Part shown: piece after piece, positions 7,103 through 13,275 of the stretch | How the letters are laid out: every line of letters begins with the position of its first letter | How positions within the stretch are numbered: the first letter of the stretch is position 1 | DNA from: UBA11889 sp002313255 | GTDB lineage: Bacteria > Pseudomonadota > Gammaproteobacteria > Pseudomonadales > Azotimanducaceae | Reading direction: 5' to 3' | DNA: 16,243 nt | Assembly (NCBI GenBank): GCA_913045265.1 | Contig: CAJWQX010000060.1 | Location: 1 to 16,243 of the forward strand | The notes under the pieces: model-generated | Told to the model about the DNA's origin: nothing | What the model saw: the letters and a program-made list of their open reading frames with translations, nothing else | Databases searched by the model: none | Program-made: the position numbers and the translations under genes

Positions 7103-8551
7103 CTAACCCGTTTCGAAACTTTCTCGGTCGGATTGAAGTCGTGCCTTGTATTCATCCATGGTGTGGGGCCACTGGGTCACGATAAACCCACCGCGGCCGC
7201 GGTAATAGCCACCGCAGTCGCCGTGCCAGACGTCAACGTTCTGAAGATCACGCTGGAGCGTTGCGTTGTATTGGGCCATTTTGGAGGACTTAAGAGCCAT
7301 CCATTGCAGCTCATGTTCATCCATGAATCGTATTTGGCGCAAGATGTAAGCGACCTGGTGCTCGATCATCTCAAGGATCGAGCCGTTATTCGTGTTGGGC
7401 CCATAGAGCATAAAGAGGTTGGGGAAATCGGCGGTAGTGATGCCAAGGTAAGCTTGAGCACCTTCCTGCCACGCATCGTGAATGCTGACTCCGTTGCGAC
7501 CGTATACGTCGATGCACGAGAGGTACCGCGTGGTCTGAAACCCCGTCGCGAAAATGACGGTGTCAACCACAGTCGATTCGTTTCCGGCATACACCGTGTC
7601 ACGGCTCATTCGCTCGACGCCACGGTTAATCAGTCGAACGTTGGGACGATTGAACACCGGGTAGTAAAGGTTTGACGCGAGGGGCCGTCGGCAACCGTAT
7701 GCCATCGAAGGCGTCAGTTTTTCGCGGATTTGCCGATCTTCTACGAAGGAGAGGTTCTTTCGCCCAGCGTCTTCGGCGTTAGTGAGAATGTCGCGGTTCG
7801 AGAACGTAATAAACCCTTCCAGGCCTTCGCGGATTTTCGCCCGGCGCGAGGGTACGGCGACGTCGCTCTCAATAAATTCGGCGAGCTGCTCGTTTGAAAA
7901 TGCCGCATCTTCTTTCGGCAATACCCATTGAGGGCGCCTTTGATAGACGGAGAGATGTTCAACCGCGTCAACGATCTCAGGAATCATCTGGACTGCACTT
8001 GCGGCGCTACCGATCACCGCCACCCGTTCTCCGGTTAGGTCGTGCCCTTCTTTCCATGCACCCGTATGGAACATCGTTCCTTTAAATTCGTTGATGCCGG
8101 GAATCTCAGGATAATTGAGCTCGGTGAACATGCCGACACCGCTGATGAGGATGTCCGATTTGACCGAGGTGCCGTCGGCGAGCGAAAGCTTCCAAGTGCT
8201 GCTGGTGTTATCCCAGCGAGCGCTGCCGACCTCTTTGCTGAGACGTATGTATGGCAACAATTCGTATTTCGCGACGCAGTGACGCATGTATTCAAGTATT
8301 TCGGGTTGCCGAGCGTAGGGGCGAGACCAGTCTTTCTTAGGTTCGAAGCTGAATGAGTAGAGGTGGGACGGAACGTCACACTCCGCTCCTGGATAGCGAT
8401 TGTGCCACCAGGTGCCACCGATACCGGCGGCTTTTTCGAGAATAACGAAATCCTCGATGCCCGCTTTTAGTAATTGAATGCCGGTACAGATTCCTCCGGG
8501 CCCCGCGCCGATGATCGCGATGTGTGTCCGAAGTTGATTGTTGCTACTCAC
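7103..8551 (-). CDS. Flavin-containing monooxygenase, Baeyer-Villiger type
   Basis: 482 residues. GAGPGG (15-20) begins the FAD-binding Rossmann fold. GGTWWHNRYPGAECDVPSHL (45-64) is the flavin-site signature of class B monooxygenases. FKGTMFHTGAWK (156-167) fits the Baeyer-Villiger fingerprint FxGxxxHxxxW, with Lys instead of the usual Pro or Asp at the end. GSAASA (181-186) starts the NADPH-binding Rossmann fold, and DTVIFATGF marks the third conserved motif. It should insert oxygen into a ketone to give an ester or lactone, or oxidise an S or N atom, using NADPH and O2 in the cytoplasm. The GTG start is supported by GGAGG six bases upstream. It is the first gene of the leftward group, with a TATAAT box and a palindrome in front, and is divergent from a PhyH gene. 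Confidence 0.9.
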   Translation of the reverse strand: MSSNNQLRTHIAIIGAGPGGICTGIQLLKAGIEDFVILEKAAGIGGTWWHNRYPGAECDVPSHLYSFSFEPKKDWSRPYARQPEILEYMRHCVAKYELLPYIRLSKEVGSARWDNTSSTWKLSLADGTSVKSDILISGVGMFTELNYPEIPGINEFKGTMFHTGAWKEGHDLTGERVAVIGSAASAVQMIPEIVDAVEHLSVYQRRPQWVLPKEDAAFSNEQLAEFIESDVAVPSRRAKIREGLEGFITFSNRDILTNAEDAGRKNLSFVEDRQIREKLTPSMAYGCRRPLASNLYYPVFNRPNVRLINRGVERMSRDTVYAGNESTVVDTVIFATGFQTTRYLSCIDVYGRNGVSIHDAWQEGAQAYLGITTADFPNLFMLYGPNTNNGSILEMIEHQVAYILRQIRFMDEHELQWMALKSSKMAQYNATLQRDLQNVDVWHGDCGGYYRGRGGFIVTQWPHTMDEYKARLQSDRESFETG

Positions 8552-8557
8552 CTCATG

Positions 8558-8562
8558 CCTCC
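8558..8562 (-). promoter_or_regulatory. Strong ribosome binding site for the monooxygenase GTG start
   Basis: GGAGG (within AGGGAGG) on the minus strand, six bases before the GTG at 8551. A nearer ATG (8556-8554) opens only an ATG-AGG-TGA mini-frame, so the GTG is the real start. Confidence 0.65.
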
Positions 8563-8581
8563 CTAGGTTGAGCGGGGCCGA

Positions 8582-8587
8582 ATTATA
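8582..8587 (-). promoter_or_regulatory. Candidate -10 box (TATAAT) of the monooxygenase operon
   Basis: A consensus TATAAT on the minus strand, 31-36 bases before the GTG start. The hexamers 16 to 18 bases further upstream (around CCTAGGCA) do not resemble TTGACA, so the promoter would be weak alone or need an activator. The palindrome at 8615-8638 would be centred about 50 bases before the predicted transcription start, a common activator position. Confidence 0.5.
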
Positions 8588-8614
8588 GCGTTCTGAAGAA
8601 TCCTGCCTAGGATC

Positions 8615-8638
8615 CTCGTTTATTCTGGTTCAAACGAG
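8615..8638. promoter_or_regulatory. Palindrome in the divergent control region, candidate operator
   Basis: Perfect 7-bp arms ctcgttt (8615-8621) and aaacgag (8632-8638) flank a 10-base spacer. The dyad lies between the monooxygenase and the divergent PhyH gene. Arm and spacing geometry fits a dimeric regulator. No regulator gene is in the window. Confidence 0.45.
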
Positions 8639-8818
8639 AGTCGACTAAAAAGCACATAGACGATTAAGGGACTGAATCGATATGCTCGAAAGGATTAACC
8701 GGATTTTTCGGAGACATCTATCGCTACCGACACCCTAAACATCGGTTCTAGCATCCAACAACCCGTACCTCCGCCGCGGGATCCGGAAGCGGCATTTGGT
8801 ACCAAGCAGCCGCCGGTC

Positions 8819-10099
8819 TTGTTGCCGCGTCCGTCCCTGCCGGACGCGGATCCGCCAGGTGCAGAAACGCTCGGGCTGAGTGGGGAAGAAGCGATCCAGT
8901 TTCGGGAACAAGGTTTTGTGATCAAACGGGGTCTTGTTTCTGCAGGCGCATTTCGACCGTTTCTGGACCTGTGGTGGCGTCAACCCCCAGTAACCACGGC
9001 AAATATGACATCCGCTGACCCAGACTCGTGGGTATCCCCGGGAGACCGCTGGCCCGACGAGAATCGCTGGAGTCTTGCCAAGAATTGGATGGGTCGTGGC
9101 GCCTGGCCGACTCCCGAAGACGAGAGAAGGGGAGCGGCTGTGGGCGAACGAGTCGGCCGTCTGCCGCATAAGCTGACTCGGGATCTCAGCAACGATGTAT
9201 GGCGCTGGCATGGCATAGGCCACGACCCGGGATTCGTGGAAGTAACGTCCGCCCACCCGAGCGTATTGCATATGGCAGAAGCGTTATTAGGTGGGCCGGT
9301 CAAGCGACCGCGACGCAACCGAGGCATTTACGCCATTTTTCCGCGTGATCCGGCGGGGTCGGTTTCTAAACTGGGGCCGCACATGGATCAAAGCATGACG
9401 GAGATGATCGTGATCACGTACTTGCACGATGTCGAACCGGGATCCGGAGGATATACGTTTTATCCGACGTCACCGCAGTTGTTGTACCCAACTTCCGAAC
9501 AGGCTCTGAATTGGGTGGCCACGAATGAGTCTAAAGACGTGATGGATCACATCAAAACGAATGTCCAGCCGATCGAGTTCACTGGCAAGGCGGGCGACGT
9601 ATTGTTTTGTCACGGTTGGATGGTTCATTCGGCTGGTATTCACGAAAGTGACAAGATCCGCATGGCGGTGGTGCAAGATTTTAATAAGGTGCGACCGAGG
9701 AGCCACATGCGATGGACTGCGGCGGGAAAGCATGGCGCCGAACGAGTCAGTTGCGACATGGGCGGCGTCTTTACGTTTCCGCTCGATAAAGACGACGATC
9801 CGGCCGACGGTGATCGCGAAGTCACCAATCAGTGGATCATGGACTCGAATGAATTTGTGCTATCGCGGCACCGGCCGCTCGACGATATGTTTGCCGAATG
9901 GAATTTGGGTCGACTCTCAGTTAGAGGGCAAGTCGTTGACGAACCCGCGTGGTGGGAGAAATACGGGCTGCCGCTCTTACCGACCGGGAGCGTCCCGCGA
10001 GGGGGCGGCGGCACCCCGGCCGTTCGGTTGGACAAGATCGCACGGTATCAAGGTGAGGGTCGCTGGAAGGTCGATTCGCACGCGAACGAATGGATGTGA
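8819..10099 (+). CDS. Phytanoyl-CoA dioxygenase (PhyH)-like Fe(II)/2-oxoglutarate oxygenase, first of three
   Basis: The canonical start available is TTG at 8819 (426 residues), but this is probably too short. Counting from 8819, the jelly-roll core holds HMD at 188-190 (two iron ligands) and HSAG with distal His270, followed by Arg281 (IRMAVVQDF), the expected 2-oxoglutarate-binding arginine. SGEEAIQFREQGFVIKRGL (21-39) is the usual PhyH entry helix and strand. A tail of about 110 residues beyond the core is rich in charged residues and Trp. In-frame coding-like sequence runs upstream to a stop at 8696-8698 without ATG, GTG or TTG. An ATC at 8720 has GGAG six bases before it, and an ATG at 8682 would need a -1 shift at a T5 run (8704-8708). 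The protein would hydroxylate an unknown substrate using O2 and 2-oxoglutarate. It is divergent from the monooxygenase and convergent with the methyltransferase. Confidence 0.82.
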   Translation: MLPRPSLPDADPPGAETLGLSGEEAIQFREQGFVIKRGLVSAGAFRPFLDLWWRQPPVTTANMTSADPDSWVSPGDRWPDENRWSLAKNWMGRGAWPTPEDERRGAAVGERVGRLPHKLTRDLSNDVWRWHGIGHDPGFVEVTSAHPSVLHMAEALLGGPVKRPRRNRGIYAIFPRDPAGSVSKLGPHMDQSMTEMIVITYLHDVEPGSGGYTFYPTSPQLLYPTSEQALNWVATNESKDVMDHIKTNVQPIEFTGKAGDVLFCHGWMVHSAGIHESDKIRMAVVQDFNKVRPRSHMRWTAAGKHGAERVSCDMGGVFTFPLDKDDDPADGDREVTNQWIMDSNEFVLSRHRPLDDMFAEWNLGRLSVRGQVVDEPAWWEKYGLPLLPTGSVPRGGGGTPAVRLDKIARYQGEGRWKVDSHANEWM

Positions 10100-10103
10100 C
10101 GAG

Positions 10104-10123
10104 GAATAGACACCGATCTATTC
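10104..10123. terminator. Hairpin between convergent genes, possible bidirectional terminator
   Basis: gaatag (10104-10109) and ctattc (10118-10123) pair across eight bases in the 26-base gap between the PhyH stop and the methyltransferase stop. An alternative stem accga/tcggt (10112-10126) overlaps it. No T-run follows on either strand, so termination is suggested mainly by position. Confidence 0.3.
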
Positions 10124-10125
10124 GG

Positions 10126-10914
10126 TCAAGATGGTTTGTTGGCGGTTACGACGAACTGCGGTAATGCAAATAAGTAAGTCCCATCATCCACGGCTCGTTC
10201 CGCAGCCAGAATGAGTTCGTCCGCTTCTTGTGGGCTCATCGTATTAAAAACGCCGATATACCGGCGCATGTTTCGCAACACAGAAAGACCGCCACCGGTG
10301 GTATCCAGGGAAGCTGCGATTTTCGCGGTTACCGCTTCGAACTCGGCTGCCTTGAGCAGCTGAACGAGTTTACGACCAATGTGAGGTTCTTTGAATGCGA
10401 CGGACGCGGCCTCGAAGAAGCGATCGACCGTCGTTTTCCCCCAAGGTTCGACCATCACGAACCCCCAATCGCTGTCGAGAACGTGGATACGGCCCCCGGG
10501 GGTTAGGACACGATGCATCTCAGAAAGGGTTGCAGTGACATCGGGTACGTATTCAAGAACATTTTTTGCGAGGACCCGATCCAAACTCGCCGTTTCAAAT
10601 GGCAAAACGTGGTCGGTGAGATGGTGAAAACTGATGTTATCCCGGCCGCCAGCTCGTTGCGTCGCGTCGCTGACAAATCGTGCATTGATATCTGCGCCGT
10701 ATACCTGACCCTGCTCTCCGACCATGTCGGCTAGCGCGAGAGCCAAGAAGCCAGGGCCACAGCCAAAATCAAGAATACGGTGTCCGGCTTCGATCGACGC
10801 CGGAGCGAGTTGTTCGAGTTGCGAATCGCGCCACTGAAACATGCGTTCATAGCGCTCGATGCGATCCTCTTCGATGTCGATCCAGTGATCAGTGAAGTAG
10901 GTATCAATATCCAC
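10126..10914 (-). CDS. Class I SAM-dependent methyltransferase
   Basis: 262 residues from GTG at 10914. Motif I is ILDFGCGPG (47-55), the glycine-rich SAM loop. Motif post-I is QVYGADIN with the acidic residue that binds the ribose hydroxyls. LDRVLAKNVLEYVPD and LTPGGRIHVLDSDWG are motifs II/III of the UbiE/COQ5-like group (Methyltransf_11/25). The C-terminal part is helical and probably sets acceptor choice, which cannot be read from sequence; small-molecule O-, N- or C-methylation is likely. No clear Shine-Dalgarno precedes the GTG. A six-codon ATG frame ends in TAA immediately before it, so reinitiation is possible. The gene is 86 bases downstream of a PhyH gene on the same strand and is probably the third gene of that leftward unit. 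Confidence 0.87.
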   Translation of the reverse strand: MDIDTYFTDHWIDIEEDRIERYERMFQWRDSQLEQLAPASIEAGHRILDFGCGPGFLALALADMVGEQGQVYGADINARFVSDATQRAGGRDNISFHHLTDHVLPFETASLDRVLAKNVLEYVPDVTATLSEMHRVLTPGGRIHVLDSDWGFVMVEPWGKTTVDRFFEAASVAFKEPHIGRKLVQLLKAAEFEAVTAKIAASLDTTGGGLSVLRNMRRYIGVFNTMSPQEADELILAAERAVDDGTYLFALPQFVVTANKPS

Positions 10915-11000
10915 TTAGTAAGGACCGCTTTGCATTGTTCGGGGCGCCTGCGGGACACGACAAATACCGTTTACGCCGCTTTGACCGACCATCACAACGG

Positions 11001-12158
11001 TTAAATACCTAAATCTTGGGTGTTGTAGTCCTTAATGACCGTTTCGCGGGTATGTTCGTTCCAGCGAAATTTGTCCTCCAAACCCACGAAGGGCTGGTAG
11101 TGGTACGGCTTTTCCTTCGGGAAGTGCTGGTGCCGAGCATCGATTGCAACCGCAATCACGCTAGAGCGTTCATGGATGCGTTGTTCGTCGTAGACGTCGC
11201 CTTCGGCAGATCCGAGGACGCCAACGGCGCCAAGTACGGATGAACGCCGGTGAAATCCAAAGGTCAGTGATACCCGCTCGTCCGGTGACGTATTGGCAAA
11301 GGAGCAGTGCAACGTTTGACGGTTTACCACGGTGACGTCGCCCGGTTGACAGACTAGGGGCACGGCGTTCGGGAGGCACTCGGAACCTTCGTTTCCTCCC
11401 ACCAAGGCCCGTATGTCGACCTGTCCTTCTTTGTGTGTACCGGGTACGACCCAAAGACAGTTGCCAGGCGTGCTGGGGTATAGCTGAACTTGAAAATTGA
11501 ATCCATGAATGCCTTCGTCCCAGTTCGGCGAATCCCAGTGCGTTAGACCATCTTGATGCCAAGCGACAGATCCTCCGAGCCCCGGCTGCTTGAGAAAAAT
11601 AGCATCGTTAAAAGGCGTGAAGTCAGGTCCATTGATGCTTTCCGCTATCGCTAATAACTGTGGGTGGCCATACAGACGTAAACCCGCGTCCATCGCCTGA
11701 CACATGCCAAACATCATGTAAATGATCTCTTTCGGCGCATTCTTCGGAGGCACGGGCTCAACCATTTTTGATGGATGACGACCACCGTTTCGACTGGTTC
11801 CACCGACCGGGTCCGATAACGGCGGAATCCAGGTGTACGTATCTCTTGTGAATTCTCGCCCGAATGCGGGCCTTCCTTTGGCGTCAAGCTCCGCGCCTCG
11901 TTCTACTGGAGCGCGAGCGAGCATGTCCGCAATTCCAGCCCTCAGTTCATCAAGTTCCTCCGCCTGGATAACATTTTCGAAGACGTAAAATCCCTGAGTC
12001 CAGTAGGCTTCGAGGATGTCGCCACGTAGCGTGCCGGTTCGGTCGAATTGAATTGGCCCTCGATTTCCCAAACGGACCGCGCGGTTTTTGCCTTCGCGCA
12101 AATACGTCTTCAAGCCTTCGGCATGCTCTTGGGCACTGGGTTCAGCAATCTGCGGCAT
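11001..12158 (-). CDS. Phytanoyl-CoA dioxygenase (PhyH)-like oxygenase, second of three
   Basis: 385 residues from ATG at 12158, chosen because AGGA lies six bases upstream (12168-12165); the frame runs on to a TTG at 12224 without support. The iron site is HQD at 201-203 (in VAWHQDGLTHW) with distal His284 in NRQTLHCSFAN, and Arg295 in DERVSLTFGFHRR is the likely 2-oxoglutarate anchor. LEAYWTQGFYVFENVI is the usual PhyH entry helix and strand. PSTPGNCLWVVPGTH is the conserved core strand and turn that follow the HxD motif. Compared with the PhyH protein at 8819 it shares only the motif frame, so the two are not recent duplicates. It presumably hydroxylates or halogen-independently oxidises a small molecule. 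It sits between another PhyH gene (167 bases upstream) and the methyltransferase, all on the minus strand. Confidence 0.88.
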   Translation of the reverse strand: MPQIAEPSAQEHAEGLKTYLREGKNRAVRLGNRGPIQFDRTGTLRGDILEAYWTQGFYVFENVIQAEELDELRAGIADMLARAPVERGAELDAKGRPAFGREFTRDTYTWIPPLSDPVGGTSRNGGRHPSKMVEPVPPKNAPKEIIYMMFGMCQAMDAGLRLYGHPQLLAIAESINGPDFTPFNDAIFLKQPGLGGSVAWHQDGLTHWDSPNWDEGIHGFNFQVQLYPSTPGNCLWVVPGTHKEGQVDIRALVGGNEGSECLPNAVPLVCQPGDVTVVNRQTLHCSFANTSPDERVSLTFGFHRRSSVLGAVGVLGSAEGDVYDEQRIHERSSVIAVAIDARHQHFPKEKPYHYQPFVGLEDKFRWNEHTRETVIKDYNTQDLGI

Positions 12159-12164
12159 CGAATA

Positions 12165-12168
12165 TCCT
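12165..12168 (-). promoter_or_regulatory. Ribosome binding site deciding the start of the second PhyH gene
   Basis: AGGA on the minus strand, six bases before the ATG at 12158. It removes the 22-residue extension to 12224. Confidence 0.5.
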
Positions 12169-12325
12169 GGAATTATCTTGGCAGGGAGCTTAAACCCCAT
12201 CGACCTGCGGGTGAAGGAATACAAAATGAACGCGACCTGGTTAAGAACCCACCCGTTTTATCTGTACATCGAAAGCTATGCCGATTGGCCGCTGGAGCGA
12301 ACGCGTCCCCGTGGTGTGGGTGTCG

Positions 12326-13246
12326 TCAACCAGATTTCATTTTTCCGCTGATATGAGGTCCGTTGATCGAAAATAACGGTTGTTCGGGCTCGCGGTGGCG
12401 GCGGCCTTGAACCATCATTCCTGGTCGACCCATGCTCTGGCCTGCGGTTTGACGGTTGTCTGGGTCTCGATAACCGATACGAACAATCCGACGATTACGT
12501 TGTGTCTGATTGATGTAGGAGCCGTGTACCGTGTGAATACTAAAGCAGACCACGTCCCCGGCTTTAGCTGGAACTGGGATGGTATCGGCTAAACGATATT
12601 GATCCGTTGGCAAATGCGGCGTACACGGCCCGCCGGCGTTGCTAGTGACGTGCGGTCTTGCACCTTCTTTGTGTGATCCATCGAGGAACCGTATTTCGCC
12701 GTTTTCTGCGTGGGTATCGTCGAGGTGAACGAGAACATCGATGTAGCGTCCGTCCTCGTGTTGATAGAAGGCCCAATCCTGATGCATCGGAAAAGGGTGC
12801 CCCGTTTCGGGCGGTTTGACGTGCAGGGTTGAATGATGCACTTCGACATTAGGGCCGATCAGTTGGGACATGGCGGACGTCAATTGGGGGTGGGTCACCG
12901 CCCGCATCCAAGCATCGGAGTAAAAATAGAGGTCGTGCATCGCTACCAACTCCGATTTTTTTTCGATGTCAGGGTCCATGTACACCTGTCGCCAATCACC
13001 CGACCAACCTGGGGAGCGATCGGCCCAGGAGTCAATGAGCCAGTCGAGTTCTGTCGTCAATTCAAGGGTTTCTTCGGGAGTAAAAACGCTCGGAATATGT
13101 AGGAATCCGTGGTGGTTAAAGAACTGTGTATCGTCTTTTGTGAGCAAGGCTGCGCCGTTGAAACCAAGGAGATATACGCAGCATAGCACCGTGACCGCAG
13201 CCGATAAGACTCTGTCCGCCGGACTAGACAACCCGCGCCCGACCAT
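12326..13246 (-). CDS. Phytanoyl-CoA dioxygenase (PhyH)-like oxygenase, third of three
   Basis: 306 residues if the ATG at 13246 is used. The Fe(II) site is HQD at 155-157 (in FPMHQDWAFY) with distal His241 (TVHGSYIN), and Arg253 is the likely 2-oxoglutarate ligand. DDTHAENGEIRFLDGSHKEG (176-195) is the classic PhyH core turn, and TKDDTQFFNHHGFLHI (36-51) the usual entry segment. The family normally begins only a few residues before that segment, whereas here 33 extra, partly hydrophobic residues precede it. A TTG at 13147 would give a standard 273-residue protein and leave about 130 bases for promoters towards the divergent carboxylase gene, but it has no good Shine-Dalgarno. Of the three PhyH proteins this is the one closest to the small-molecule hydroxylases (ectoine- or phytanoyl-hydroxylase size). 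It is the first gene of the leftward PhyH-PhyH-methyltransferase unit. Confidence 0.87.
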   Translation of the reverse strand: MVGRGLSSPADRVLSAAVTVLCCVYLLGFNGAALLTKDDTQFFNHHGFLHIPSVFTPEETLELTTELDWLIDSWADRSPGWSGDWRQVYMDPDIEKKSELVAMHDLYFYSDAWMRAVTHPQLTSAMSQLIGPNVEVHHSTLHVKPPETGHPFPMHQDWAFYQHEDGRYIDVLVHLDDTHAENGEIRFLDGSHKEGARPHVTSNAGGPCTPHLPTDQYRLADTIPVPAKAGDVVCFSIHTVHGSYINQTQRNRRIVRIGYRDPDNRQTAGQSMGRPGMMVQGRRHREPEQPLFSINGPHISGKMKSG

Positions 13247-13264
13247 TCAGTCTCATCTGCGCGA

Positions 13265-13269
13265 GGAGG
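13265..13269 (+). promoter_or_regulatory. Ribosome binding site of the fused carboxylase
   Basis: GGAGG (within GAGGAGGG) six bases before the ATG at 13276. Another ATG at 13271, in a different frame, is too close to the site to be used. Confidence 0.7.
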
Positions 13270-13275
13270 GATGCC

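Noticed and set aside
7085..7675. Plus-strand 196-codon frame antisense to the monooxygenase
   Set aside because: It mirrors the codon pattern of the monooxygenase 3' half; no family motif is visible.
13158..13190. TTGAAA with a downstream CATAGC as carboxylase promoter
   Set aside because: The -10 match is poor (three of six) and the spacing is 18; too weak to annotate.
13216..13228. Short GTCCG-C-CGGAC dyad before the carboxylase gene
   Set aside because: A five-base arm with a one-base centre in GC-rich DNA is expected by chance.
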